The position numbers and the translations under genes were made by a program. Under the pieces are notes generated by a model that ran no database searches, was not told the DNA's origin, and worked only from the letters and a program-made list of their open reading frames with translations. From Mastigias papua (taxonomy: Eukaryota; Cnidaria; Scyphozoa; Rhizostomeae; Mastigiidae), in contig OZ025282.1 in the NCBI GenBank assembly GCA_964019165.1, forward strand, positions 10,576,229 to 10,640,228: a stretch of 64,000 nucleotides of DNA, in the 5' to 3' direction. Positions 1 through 36,200 of the stretch are shown in pieces (within the stretch, counting starts at the first letter, position 1; each line of letters begins with the position of its first letter).

Positions 1-2940
1 TGACTCTTATAATATATGCCCAAAAACGTGCACATTGCCTCTCTATCATCTAAAAAGCAACCTTATTTGGGCAACCTTGTTTGTTCAATTCGTTGTCCCT
101 TGACGGCCTAAGAGGTCGATTTCGTTTGAAGACACACTGCAGATAGACCTCAGAATTGAACATTCTTGATGTGTACTTTTTAATGGAACTGAGAATTGCA
201 AGTAACGGAGCTCTGAACTTCAAGGAAACGAATTTATATTCAAATACTACTTATTAGGAGCTCCCCAGTACTTAATTGGTGTTGGTCTCTCCTTATTATA
301 CACCGTTGCCCGAACTTATCATCCGCCACGAGTGTTATCCTCATATATCTTTTGCAGTTCTTTCACAAAGTGGCTTTGATACGCTGTAAAATAGCACTGT
401 ATACAATCTTCTCAAATTGTCTCAAGGCATTCACGGAATTTTGCCGATTTCATCAAGAAACCAGCTAGATCTGTACTCTAGCTTACCGTCAAAACCATCA
501 CAATCCTTCGGGGAATAGAGTTGTTGGCTTGTCATTATTCTAGGGGCTAGGAATGCCTGCCTAGGAAAAGCCGATCAGATTTAGTTTAAATATTTGTTAG
601 AATTTTTCCCTGCACCGGGGAGAAGTAGTTTGGAAAGATAAACACGATAATCATTTAAAGAGCTCAGTTTTCTTACTGGTATGCGAAGACAGCTCCTGTG
701 AATATGACCTCATAACTGACATTTCTGCCCGTTGGTTGAAAATTCTCCTTTTGTCTTACACATACAGCTTTTCAGAAATTGTCACTGTTTATTTCCCAAA
801 ACATTCCCATCTAGGAAAGCATATCATTGTCAGTACCACAGATTATGTAATCTCTTTGAAATAGAATAGACAAATGGTCTAGAAAAACATGAACCACCAT
901 TGCACTAACTTACTACAGGAGACAGTCTTCTTGGCTTTTGAACATATATGGAAAATGCTTCTGGCCGCTAGCCTTTCCGGTTTAGAGATTACTTATGTGT
1001 TTAAGGTTAAGTTGTTTGATGCTTCAATGGAGATGGAAGGCATAGCTTCTTGTAAATAATTCATATCTTTCTACAGAGGCGCCGGTCTATAAATTGAAAT
1101 GATTTTGAAGGGAAACTTGGCTTGATTTACGGCAAAATTTAATCTGCGCATGCGGCGATAAAGGAACGGTACCCACAATACTATATAAGGTTGAGAGTCT
1201 AGTTTTCTAAGTTTACTTTTAACTTGATTACAAGTGAGAACCATCGCATGTCGTTTTTGTGTTGGATTCTCATTGTAGATACACTGAGTAGCGTGAATTT
1301 ATTAGGAGGAAAGATAATTGAGTTTCTAAAATTCAAACTACGTCTTAGTGGCATTTGGCGGCAAACTGAAATAATTATCTGATTTTACAGTGCTCACTTT
1401 TTCATTAATTTCATTTCAAACTTCTTTATTCGAGTAGTACCGAACAGCTAGTCAAATTTTTTACATCATCAAACCCACCTGAATAACTCTGATACAATCC
1501 TTTATTTGTAGTCATTCACTGGTCTCTCAGAGTTTTGCATAGGAGATTCTCTTAACTCGTTTGTGGAATCAATGCTAATGAATTCTATGTATGTTATTAG
1601 TGCACTATTTTTGGATATTTCTATTTCCTCTTCTCCCCTTGAAGCGTATGATATAATTGATACTTCGCATAGTGTTGCATAGTAGGTTGAAGACGACTAA
1701 TTAGCTATGGGCTGTCTATCGAATAGAAATGGTTTACGCAGATTCATGTCTGATCCTGTTATTTTGCATCAATCACTTGTGGCAAAACTAGGTACTTCCT
1801 TAACTTAAGCTCTAGTTCAACGAACTAGTAAAGAGCAACCAACAAAAGACATTCTGCTTCTAGACTATCTACAACTTTCTCACAAACATGGCTTCTTTCT
1901 TGAATATGGATTGCGTATCACTTTTGATTGAAGCCCTGCACCGTGGTATTTCTTAGAGAACTTTAAGGTGGCTAGACAATATCAGTTTATTCCTGATTTT
2001 ATTTCCTGCCAGCTTGGTTTGATGTTCAATGTGAAAGGAAGCTTTTAACTTCATTCCGAAGTTACTAATACATCTCTGTTTTCGTGTGGTTATTATACGC
2101 TGTTTGTTTGTCATTTCTTTGACTTTGGTTAAATATTTTCATAAATATCCATGCGAATTTAGGCTTTAAGCTAGATTTTTCACTAAGGAAACTAACAACA
2201 TTCATTTAGGGAGTTGATCTAAATACTTTTAAATGTAGGTAAGATATCAACTAAAATGCATCGTAAATACATTAGTATTTGAAGAATCATTATCTTTCTT
2301 TCATCGGTTGCGTTTTATCTCTTCCAACTCCTATGTTGTTCAAGATTTTTCAAATACCTGGTCAACTGTCAAACAAAATAGCATTCAATAGTTCTAAAAT
2401 CTTTCAAAACTATTTTGTTTGTTTTCTTTGCTTTTGTCTTAGAACTATATTTGATAATTTTTGCTGGTGTTTTTTGTTACAAACACCTTGCAGAATTAAA
2501 CAGGGTAGTAAATATTTTGTACAAAACTTTTAGGGCTTCTATCCAGCTTTGAGTCATTGTTGCAATGTTTTGGAATTGGTGGAATTTTAAGATACAGCTC
2601 TCCCACAGTCATTTTTGTCGAAATCGCCACACAGAGCAGGCTATCACTATAATGCGCGTCTTCTAATACACCTTTCCATAAATCCTTGCTGGAAGATTAA
2701 CATCGATTTAGAAGCCTTTCGTCATTCCATTGCTTTTTTTGTATAGATTTGTGTTTGCTCTTTTACTAATCGGCCTTTTCTCTCGGTCGAAATGCTTGGC
2801 AGAAGTGTACCAAGTCAGTTTTTGTGTCCACGCAGCTCTGCTCATGAAAACGTGGTACAGTTCTGATTTGCGGCTTTTAAACGAGTAGTGTACCTAAATC
2901 CACTCCTAATGCCTCATGCTGCAAGATGAAGTCAAATGAT

Positions 2941-3030
2941 ATCGATTGACATCGAATGAAATCGAATGAGATCGAATGAAATCGAATGAAATTGATTGAG
3001 ATCGATTGAGATCGATTGAGATCGATTGAG
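2941..3030. repeat. Tandem repeat, nine 10-bp units
   Basis: Nine consecutive units of consensus atcgattgag / atcgaatgaa, all in register. Confidence 0.9.
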
Positions 3031-3838
3031 ATAGCCATCTCTTCATTGAATTTATCTCCTGTTTTTGAGCCGTTAAATGGAGTAATAAATCTATTAGCTC
3101 ATCTTGAATCGATAAAGACATTGCTAATCCTTCTATCTTATCGCATAGTAGACATTCATGCCCTTCAGGTACCAAACTAGACGGTGAAAAGCCAAAATTG
3201 CACCGTTAACTCTATGAGTTAACGACCTTCATTACATATTGCAGCTGATTCGTTGATGCACCTGGTCTCATGGTCAGTTTACTCGCTGAGTTCTGGCAGA
3301 TAATGCTTAACTTCGAATTGTTAATTTGAATTATATCTTTTGTGTATTTTAAAACTTTTCTTAAAGTCTTGGCTACTTGAAATGTCGCAAGGAATATCGT
3401 GCCCCATGTGTATTTTTCGATCCATCTCTGCATTTTATTAATCTAAAAGAGAAAAGAGTCTATCGTTATCACTGCGGTGCCGAAGGACTGTTATGTTTGG
3501 AGATGGGGTATAGTTATAGGAAGTTACCGGCTACGGTGAATCTGACGTTAAGCGTTCACCCAAGATTTTCCCGTTCGCAGTGTTTTCTGCGCCACAACTA
3601 TGAACTGCGCAGTGCCCTTTGCGCCGAAAATGTCGTGAGTAAGACGTAAAGGGTTTGAATTATAAGCAGATAGATGGGCAAATTAATGATTGAGTTTACG
3701 AAATGTCACTTGGTTGCGGTGACTTCGACGATCGTTGCGCGACAGAGTTGCGCCAGAATTGCTTGAAGCATAGCTCTGTGCCAAAATGTTGCGCCAAAAT
3801 ATCTTCGACTTGACGTTCTGCGCCGAAGATCTTGCGGT

Positions 3839-3882
3839 TTCACAAGGGGTTGCCTGCAGGTTCACAAGGGGTTGCCTGCAGG
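3839..3882. repeat. Perfect 22-bp tandem duplication
   Basis: Two exact copies of a 22-bp unit beginning ttcacaagggg and ending cctgcagg. It lies in a locally GC-richer stretch (about 3440-3890). Confidence 0.9.
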
Positions 3883-6800
3883 TTTGAATAAAGGATCATA
3901 ATTACAGACAGGACAACATGATGACCGAAATACCATGATCATTTTGCCACCTTTTACCGACGAACCGGAAGATCACCGATGGCTTCTGCGAAAAATGGAA
4001 GATTGACACACCTGCACCCCCAATGGTGACATGTCCCTGATCGTTGCATCTGATTCATGCGGTTGGATGTCCAAAATAAGAGAAGAGTGCCTGTACAATT
4101 CTACACTCATTTGTTCTTTGCGATAATTTAAACATTAAATAGCCGAGCTAAACCTACGGCATTTCCTTGGTCCACAGACACTCATTTAGAATGTTGTATT
4201 CTTCGCCAAAAGTGCTGCTCAGTAATGATTAAATGCAGATCTTTAGAAGATGGGGGCTAAGAGGCTCATTGTAACTACCATAGACGATTCATCGGCCAGA
4301 TTACTACAGCATATGCGTGCTTATGAATTTTTCCAGAACTATGCAAGGCCTGGCTTTTCCAAGGTTCATTTTGAACACGCCTTCATACTAGGACAGCCCC
4401 CCCCCCCCTATTTTGCAATCTTTAGTGCTATACCACTGATTATAGGGACGCTATAGAGGACAAATTCGATGTTATATTTCATATGTGAATCGGAAAATTA
4501 GTATTGCATCCCATTGCCAATATCTAGCCACATCCCTCTCTCCTTTTTTGTCTAGCCATGTTCTTTATTGCACCTCAAATAGCAATTTTCCTATAGTGTA
4601 AACGAAGGACAAACTCAACGTGTTCTGTATGAAACAGCAGCAGCTGGTTTTTTCTTAGCGTTTCAGGGTTGAGGTTTACCATCGCCAAACAAAATAATAA
4701 TCTAGACTTTTATGAGCCGCATGAAATCCAGATTGTTGACTGTGGCTTGTCGTGAGTCTTAGAAAGTGGGTCGTAGAATTATTCTTTAATGATATCCTCT
4801 GTATACACTGTGCAATAGATGACAGATTGTGTCTTGCTCTGTATAGTTTCAGACTTGCAAATATCAGGCGCAACAGGGATAACCTATATTCTCCGACCTT
4901 TCTCAAAATTCAGATTTGAGATCGCTTCATTTGTACAGTTCTTTATCTGCTGGAAAACATTAGACCCTCGTATTTGATTATTGAAATCCAGAGATTGCAG
5001 GACTGAGGGATGTGATTAAGTTACTTCTGCCCTAGTATGCCTGCCTGTGAAGCTACTTGCGAAGCTTAATGATGTGTTGCAACCATTGATTCGAAAAGTC
5101 CAGGAATTGGCACCTCTTAAAATAAGATACAGATGTTAATCTTTTGGTTCTCTGCCTATTCTTACTGAATTTCATCTGGAAATTTGCGAAGGAGACAGGT
5201 CATTTTCTCATCTTCCTAACTACTGTCTGTGGTTCCATGGTTATTCTTTTGCGGAAAAATCTGAGAGCCAAGTGCCCATTGTCACGTGGAACAGGACTTA
5301 ACTACCACTCTGTAGGCTTGGACGCGCTGGAGAAAACAGTTACAGCGCCAGTTTCTTATTCTACATCAGCAGCTGCACTAGAAAGCACTGCCTTCTTCCC
5401 TGCCTCCTCTTCTCATCGAGGTGGCTGGATGCTGCACCGTTAATATTTTTCAATCTAAAGATACGATTCTATTGGCTGTTTCAGTATGCTGGAAAAGGCT
5501 CGGAAACTCAAATCGAGCCTCCTTCGATTTGCATATCTCTGCAAGGCTTTAAGCTAGTTACCAGACCTGTATGCGTCTCACCCAGTTTCTAGTCAATAGA
5601 TTTAATTAGAATTGATAGAGATTCCAACTGTCTTCAAACATCAGCAAAATAATATACCTTCAAATACTGTGGACAACTTTTCTCAATCATTCGTGCGTCA
5701 TACTTTCTTTAAGTAAATGTTTACAAGCTGCAACCGGCATTAAGTTTGATACCAACTCATTAGAAATTTCATTGAAGGAGATTACAGCTATAATCCTCGA
5801 TGGTTCGACATGAATAGGAGAAAGAGTTGAGAGTAGTGGGTATGGAATGTTAATGCTACGGTTGAAATGGCTTAATTAGATTATGCCAACTGACAGACGG
5901 TATATTCAATTGTTAAGTATGCCTTCTGAAGTTATTTACTTTCATTACTATGATGACGATCATATCACAAATAAGTGAGCCTAGAAGAATCGCCCTCTTA
6001 TTATATAGGCCAAATAATAGGTAGTTGAAGGGAGCCTGGAAGTGTAAATGGTCAAAGCGCATTGCATGCTGAATGTTTTCAACTCATTGGTTTTAAATCG
6101 TGGACAATCTCTAATGATTATTTGTTATGCGAATCGATAAGAAGCAGCTGTGCACAGTGCCAAATCTTCAGGTCTTTGTTAGGCAATACTACCACAAAAG
6201 AAATCCCTCAGTTGGCGATACTTGTACACTAATTTATTTCAGACGGCAGGCATAACCGTAGTGCATACACAGCTACAGTGACGGCTTGGAATTCTCCACT
6301 TGATTACACTGATGGTCATCAAACTACTTAGATAAATCTATTTGCCTTGCTTGATCTACGCAAGATCTTTCACATAGTCAGAGTGCTCCTCTCATATCAA
6401 TACCAGAGTAAAGGAACTAACCACCTTATCTTCCGAGGCGAGGAAAGGAGCTAGCCACCTTATCTTGTGAAGAAAGAAACTAGTTGAATTAGTAACTCTG
6501 CCTTAGGAACCCGACAGCTTAAGATGCGTTTCCTCTCTAGAACGTACTCTGCAACATGTATTGATCGTACATAAAACTCACCTTTACATTACCAATATTT
6601 CGACTATCGTAATCTGTCCCTTTTCTGTATACATACACACCTTTCACACAATATTTTGATCGTCACGCTCTGCAATGGGTTTTTAGTAATGATAAGTGGT
6701 ATTTTGTTTCTATTTAAGATAGTAGGACCTGTTAAAAGCTTTAATTAAACAACATATCTTGCATGGATTTTACCATTACTTTTATCTGCCTTGACTTTGC

Positions 6801-8371
6801 CATTAACTTTTATCTTGCAAACAATAGTGCTGGCTGGTTATCTAAAGTAATGGCTGAATAATAAATTTTTGGGACAATGAGACGTATTGAGGAAAGCAAA
6901 TTGCCTGCCCTGTTTTAACTTAGAATGTTGGTAGCATGTATTTTTCAGTCTTGTGTGGAAATTTCTTAATTGCTAGCACTTTTTAATTTGTACCTAATAG
7001 AAATGAGCTTAGTTTTCCCACTCATCATGAGTTGTAAAATTTCAGACATACTTCTTTCCCAGCTAAGGTGATAAATGATCTTTGTGAAATCCAATGAGAA
7101 TTATATATCTTTAAGATTTCCTAGCTAGAAAACTACTTTGCGTCTTATATCCAGCAGACAATGTGATACGTGAAATTACTCAAGAAAGTCCCAGTAATAC
7201 GGAAAGCAACTTTGAAAGAGAGTCGTGCTTCTAACCCATAGTTTGCTCCACTTAATCCAATCAGTCTATTATCTTTGCCATAATCAGTAAGCTCGTTGAA
7301 GATTGTAGACTTTCTGTTGGGTTTTGGCTAAGACAGGCGGAGAAAATGTCGTGCAAATCACCGCTAGCTTTTAGCATAGCTGTCTTGAGGTTTCCCATGA
7401 GGTAAATCTTTACAAAAATGAGATTGTCTAATGGGAGGTCCCCTTCTCGCAATCCTATCCATCGGTTTCCTGACGAGAATCGAGTTTGGTCAATGGCTAC
7501 AGGACCTTTTGGACTCTGTGGCGTTTACCTAATTTATATTTTCTCATATAAGCATAAGATAAAATGTACACAGATTTCTATAGATAATTAGGGTCTTAGC
7601 TCTCAACATTTCAGGTCTCGGAATTTTGCTGCTATTGCTAGCCTTTGACATTTCTGCGTAATTGAGGCTTGATGGTAAAACTACGCACAATCTCAAATTT
7701 GATCCACTGTAGAAATTTTTCGAGTAGGTCTTTCATTTTGTGTGCGTATTCAAATGTTCTTATTCTAGAAACAAGCACTGTATATTTACTTGATTTTTTT
7801 TAATGAAATAAAACACCTCATCCTCTCCTAGCATAGCTTTATATCCATTGCATGCGGCAGATTTCCCCTATTCATTAATTCAAGATAATCGAGGCTTTAT
7901 TCAGATGAATACATAATTTATGATAAGGTATAGCTTACAGCCGTCCTTTGCTGTCATCAGCAAGTAATAATATAGGAGTCTTCTTTGTTCATTGTACAAA
8001 ATGTGTGATCTACTAGGCTGGTTTAGAGGATCAACTAACCTACATGAAATGGAGATTCTTTACATATGCTTCCTCAACTTGGCATGGTAGCCTTAGTAGC
8101 GTTAGAATTGATTTGTTACAATGAATCTAAAAGTTTTAGCAAGAAAAATTGCAAAATACTTTATCAGCTATAGGCTACAGTATATCTGTTACCGATAAGT
8201 CTCACATATCTGATTGTAGTGTTGTTCCACTTGTGGTTGATTGCTCTTAATTTAAAGTGAAAAGCATAATGGCAGGAAACAGTTAAATTTCAGACGTCGT
8301 CGTCATTAAATTTACTTGGAAATTTCATCTATAGTTTAAGCTATGTCATCTTGTGGTCTTTTATTTTATAG

Positions 8372-8440
8372 AATTCAGTAAGAAAGAATACATGGTTGTA
8401 TCACCGGTGTATGGAAGGAGGCGCAGAGCAAGAACATCAG
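8372..8440 (+). CDS. Possible upstream exon of the multi-Ig gene
   Basis: A 69-nt stretch between an acceptor-like ttattttatag and a donor-like gtagtag. It is open in the frame needed to join the first Ig exon and is symmetrical phase 1-1 like the Ig exons. It would encode a basic segment with RRRRAR, resembling a furin-type cleavage site. Support is only positional and by phase; it could be chance. Confidence 0.3.
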
Positions 8441-9037
8441 GTAGTAGATCTTCTGTGCAAAATATGTAGTTGAAGTAAATTGAAGATGATGACACAAGAC
8501 ACTAGTGACACAAGGTCATGTTTTGTTTGGTCTGTTAGCACTCAGTTGAAAATTGTTTCACCTTGAAGATTACCTTATTCTTGTATGATGTTTACAGTTG
8601 TATCTTCCCTTATCGATTCTGCATTATCTTGCAAAACTGAAATAGCGAGTTTGACAACAGGGGATAGTTGTGTACTTTGTGGTGTCTTGCTGTAATCGCA
8701 TTTATATTGCTAAGATTATCTTCTCCATTTGAGACACGATAACTTTCTTAATTTGTATTGAAATTTTCGTCCGCACTGTACTATTGGAAGTCGAAATCTT
8801 ATCGGATTTGTATATACTGTTGTTTGTCAACTGTGGACGTTATGTATCTAAGTCTCGTTTGGGCCTCCAACAGGTAGTAGTGATTAGGAAGCATGTTGCG
8901 CGTTTAATGTTTGCATGTATGATGCAGAATACAAATCAGATAAATGTTTATGTTTCTATATCAAATAAGAATCAGCTTGAAAACAAGTCATTAATCATAT
9001 TATATCTAGTTAGCATACATAAGCTAGGGGAAATTAA

Positions 9038-9421
9038 TACACACCTTTTTTATAAAAGTATAATCCATAAGAATATTAAGGCTCAAAATCCCTGAAGTTT
9101 AAGAGTAATTTTAGAATAATACAAGACTCAACAAGCTTCATTAAGGGCTAGATTTTTTGGTTATTTGAGTTGTCTTTAGATAGCAAAACAAGCGCGAGCT
9201 TTATCCCATCTGGGAATCAAGATGCTATGATATGACACAGAAACTCTTCGTGGAGTGTCTATTAAACACTTTTTAGTATTGGAATATTATCTACAGAAGT
9301 ATTAATGCTCAGAATCGCTAATATTTAAAATTTATTTAAGAATATTGTTAGGCTGAAAATTAAGAAATTTTAGGAATATTGAAGCTCAGCGAAAAATTAG
9401 GTATTCTTATAAAGGTGTGTA
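9038..9421. mobile_element. MITE with TA target duplication (copy 1)
   Basis: About 384 bp including flanking TA on each side. Terminal inverted repeats start cacacctttttt on the left and, reverse-complemented, cacacctttataag on the right. Its body aligns end to end with 61953-62343. No coding capacity. TA duplication and small size suggest a Tc1/mariner-type non-autonomous element; the superfamily is inferred. Confidence 0.72.
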
Positions 9422-9693
9422 GTTTGAAATGCCAATATCTAGCCTAATGATTTGTTTGGTAACACTGTACCTTTAAAGATAATGTCTTGCCTACATTATG
9501 AAAATACGCATGCTATAAAGCTTGATCTCTGGTATTTGCCAGATAATCAGCAATGGAATGGCGATATTGCTGCAAGAAGAACCCTCTAAGTTTACTTATA
9601 CCCCTTTGTTAAATGCTTGATACTTTCGAAGTCTGTTGGTGTCATATTATCTGAATATCTCTGGTGTTCTAATTTGAGTATTTTGCTCCTTAG

Positions 9694-31681
<21,988 letters not shown>

Positions 31682-33290
31682 AAATAAAGTTACCCATTCT
31701 CGACAATAGACTGAAACAATTGATACATGATACTTGTAAGTGGATTCTAGTTTCTTGAACAAATTTTTCTACGAACCGTATGTTTGAGGTTTAGTAAATG
31801 GTATGAAATGCGACTGAAACACCTTATGTAGCATATAATTGACGAAAACCGTTGTCCTATGGTTGTTTAGTGAGAACGGTTCTTTGTATAATTGCACAGT
31901 TAACTTAAGAGGAATTGTGAGCACTTTGTGTATCTTAAATTTTTAACAGACTCGTATCCGCCCGAGAGGATTGTACAGTTGCCGCGTCACAGCCTTATGC
32001 ATGGGCTAGTTTACTGTCCGCACTTTGGACTTGTAAACCTGTCAGCTTCCTAACAGGAACTTTGATTTTTGAGCAGAATATTCAGAAGATGGATGTACAT
32101 TTGATTGGTTGACAAGTAGGCCTAACTTTCATTTTAAATCATACGTCTCTTCCTCAATCATGGAAAGGAGCTTCCTTTGAGACACTACTAGAAAGCATTG
32201 AGGTTATTATGATCAAAATTCCTGAAGGTAAGGAGTCGAAGCGCTGTTGAGGCTGTTGAGGCTGTTGAAGTTGTTGAGGCTGTTAAGTAAGAAGTTTTAA
32301 GTGACTTTAGCTTCAGGACAACAAATGACTAATTTTTGTAGATATGTTTTTGATCTATTGCTTATAAAGTGTTGATTCTTTATCTTACATGTTGTTTATA
32401 TAGAATTATGAATAATCTCAGATTTTAATTTTATTTTATATATTTATATCACGTAAATTGTTTTTGTTAATATTTTTATAAGTAGTTGCGAGTATTTTTA
32501 TTAAGATTAACTCTTTCATTTCTTACTAACAGCCAGTTTTTTGCCTTTAGAGATTAGAATACTGTGCTTGATACCTTTTCACATAACACTTAATACACGA
32601 GTAAAATGCGCTCCCAAAACCAGGGATGGGGAGAGGTATTTTTTGAGTGCAGAAGCCTATGAGCTCCCTCACTCACAATATTTTGAGTTGAGACATTTTA
32701 TTTTGCCAGAAATGTTGAGTATTTTGCCAATTCCCTAGTTCTAAAGACGCATTAATAGTTATCCCTTATTATTGTATTGCATCACATTTCAAATAGCACT
32801 GCCACCGTCGTTTTTATATGATATCACTTTGTAGTTTTTCTAAGTAGTTTTTCGATGAATTAATCTGTAGAATGAACGTTCATTTCTTACGGTTCTATTA
32901 GAACCCAATGGTATATCTCTCAGATAATCAATTTGTAACCATAGATACCGAAATCTTACTGTTTTGGCGCTAAGTTTTTGTAGCAGAGTAGCTTCTATAT
33001 TCAATTAATTGTTTTTTTGGAAATGTCTCTTTATTTTATTTCGCTGTCTGTATCATTGCGAGTCGCTGCAACGCTATACCAGACATTTACCTTTTCTTTA
33101 CTATGTCAAACTATATTTGACATGGTATAGAATTAACAAGACCTCCATATTTGATGCATACAATATATAGCTTGTGTCTTATGCTTGTGTCTTTGAGTGT
33201 TCTTTCCATATTTCTTTAATAGTAAATTTTTATACTTCTACAGAGTTGTACGACAACTATAATATTATAACACAATTATAGTATAAAACT
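31682..33290. other. 3' flank of the multi-Ig gene, no gene seen
   Basis: AATAAA at 31683-31688 directly after the stop. A 9-bp repeat (gctgttgag-like, about five units) lies near 32241-32286. Otherwise AT-rich and featureless up to the satellite array. Confidence 0.55.
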
Positions 33291-33299
33291 TTCATCAAG

Positions 33300-36200
33300 T
33301 GGGCTTGCTTTCATCAATTTACCCAGGCTATAACTCATTCTGCTTTTTGAAGTAAAATAAGCCGGTAGAATGTGGGCTGACAAGCATCAATGTAGTCTTA
33401 TTTTCCAAGAATGTAGTCTTATTTTTGAGGTAAAATCGGCCAAGGAAAAAGTTGGTGCATCTTTATCGCCCAATTTAGATTATAGCCTTTTTATCTGAGA
33501 CAGAATAAATCGAGTGAATAGTGGCCTGGTTTTCATCAGTTTACCAAGACTATAACCTTACGTTTTTTGAGACAAAATCGATTGATTGAAGTGTCTTCAT
33601 TTTCATCAGATTGACAGAGCTATACCCTTAAGTTTCAGGCAAAGTAAATCAGTGAAATGTTAAATCGTTTTTCCAATGCTATAGCCTTACTTTCTGGGGG
33701 AAACCACTACAGAAAAGGTAGGCTGATTTTCATCAAGTTACCAGCGCTATAACCTTGCACTTTGAGACAAACTGAGTTACTAAAAAGTAGGCTCATTTTT
33801 CATCAAATTTCATCAAGGCTATACTCTTACATTTTGAGAAAAAATGAGTCAGTACAACCTGGACCCATTTATCATAAAGTTTCCAAGGCTGTAGCCTTAA
33901 GGCTTTCAGACAGCCAGAGTTAGTATAGAGTGGACTCAGTTTTTATCAAACTTCCAAGGCAATAGTCTTACGTTTTGAAACAAAATGAGTGAATAAAAAG
34001 TGGACTAAATTGTCATGAAGTTTTCACGGCTATAGCCTTGGGTTTTGAGACAAAATGAGTTCGTAGACAGTGGACTCTAATTTCATCAAATTTCAAAGGC
34101 TATAGTCTTACGTTTGGAGAAATAATGAGTCAATACAAACTGGACCCATTTGTCATGAAGCTTTCAAGCCTATAGCCTCAGTCTTCAAGACAAGCTGAGT
34201 AAACAAAAAGTGGGTTCAATTCTCATCAAATTTCCAAGACTATAGTCTTACGTTTTGAGACAAACTGAATCAGTAAAAACTGGACTCATTTTTCATCAAA
34301 TTTCCAAGGCTATAGTCTTACATCTTGAGAAAAGTTGACTTAGTACAATCTGGACCCATTTGTCATAAAAGTTCCAAAGCTATAGTCTTAAGCCTTTAAG
34401 ACAGCCAGAGTTAGTAGAGAGTGGGCTCAGCTTTTATCAAATTTCAAAGGCAATAGTCTTACGTTTTGAGACAAAATGACTCAGTCTCAGTACACCGTGG
34501 ACCCATTTGTCATGAAATTTTATAGGCTATAACCTTAGGTTTTAAGACAACATGAGTTGAAAGAAAGTCCCCTCACGTTTTATAAAGTTATAGTCTATAG
34601 TCTAACATTTTCAGACAAAATGATTTAGTAAAAACTGGACTTAAACCTCATCAAACTTTGAAGGCTATTGGCTTACGTTTTGAGACAATATGAGTCAGTA
34701 AAAACTGGGCTCATTTCTCACCAAATTTCCAAGGCTATAGTCTTACGTTTTGAGAAAAATTGAGTCAGTACCACCTGGACCCATTTGTCATGAAGTTTCC
34801 AAGGCTATAGGCTTATTGCTTTAAGACAGCCAGAGTTAGTAGAGAGTTGAATCAGGTTTTATCAAATATCAAAGGCAATAGTCTTACGTTTTGAGACAAA
34901 ATGAGTCAGTAAAAAGTGAACCCATTTGCCATGAAGTTTCCAAGGCTATAGCCTTAGGTTTTGAGACAAACTGAGTTGGTAGAAAGTGGACTCCAATTTC
35001 ATCAAATTTCAAAGGCTATGGTCTTACGTTTTCAGGAAAAATGGGTCAGTAAAGCCTGGACCTATTTGTCATGAAGTTTTCAAGGCTATGGCCTTTGGTT
35101 TTGAGACAAAGTGACTAAGTAAAAAGTGGCCTCATTTCTTCTGAAATTTTCAATGCTATAGTTTTAAGCTTTGAGACAAACTGAGTTAGTAAAGTGTTGA
35201 TTAAAATCTCATCAAATTTTGAAGGCTATAGCCTTATGTTTTGAGACAAGATGAATCAGTAAAAACTGGACCTATTTGTCTTGAAGTTTTGCAAGGCCAT
35301 AGCCTTAGGTTTTGAGACATACTGAGTTGGTAGAAAATGGACTCCAATTTCATCAAATTTCCAAGACTATAGTTTTACGTTTTGAGACAATCTGAGTTAG
35401 TAAAAAGTGGCCTCATTTTTAATCGAATTTTTCAAGGCATTAGTCTTACGCTTTGAGACAAAATGACTCAGTACACCGTGGACCCATTTGTCGTGACATT
35501 TTCAAGGCTATAACCTTAGGCTTTAAGAAAACTTTAGTTAAAAGACAGTCCCCTCATGTTTTATCAAGTTATAGTCAATAGTCTAACATTTTCAGACAAA
35601 ATGATTTAGTAAAAACTGGAATTAAACCTCATCAAACTTTGAAGGCTATTGGCTTACGTTTTAAGACAATATGAGTCAGTAAAACTGGACTCATTTCTCA
35701 CCAAATTTCCAAGGCTATAGTCTTACGTTTTGAGAAAAATTGATTCAGTACCACCTGGACCCATTTATCATGAAGTTTCCAAGGCTGTAGCCTTATTGCT
35801 TTAAGACAGCCAGAGTTAGTAGAGAGTTGAATCAGTTTTTATCAAATATCAAAGGTAATAGTCTTACGTTTTGAGACAAAGATGGGTCAGTACAACCTGG
35901 ACCAACTTGTCATGAAGTTTTCAAGGCTATAGCCTTAAGTTTTGAGACAAACTGAGTTGGTAGAAAGTGGACTCCAATTTAATCAAATTTCAAGGGCTAT
36001 AGTCTTACGTTTGGAGAATAATGATTCAGTACAACTTGGACACATTTGCCATGAAGCTTTCAAGGCTATATCCTTCGTCTTCAAGACAAGCTGAGTAAAT
36101 AAAAAGTGGGCTCATTTTTTATCAAATTTCCAACCAATAGTCTTACGCTTTGAGACAAAATGAGTCAGTAAAAAGTGGACCCATTTGCCTTGAAGTTTCT

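Larger units (their letters stand above)
1..8371. other. No supportable gene
   Basis: Only short, unconvincing open frames (up to about 100 codons) without recognisable motifs. Contents that can be named are two small tandem repeats (2941-3030, 3839-3882) and a C12 run near 4400. Promoter and first exons of the multi-Ig gene may lie here but cannot be identified by eye. Confidence 0.6.

Noticed and set aside
5144..5443. 99-codon frame with a hydrophobic start, considered as a signal-peptide exon
   Set aside because: No suitable donor or phase link to the Ig gene and no family pattern downstream of the hydrophobic part.
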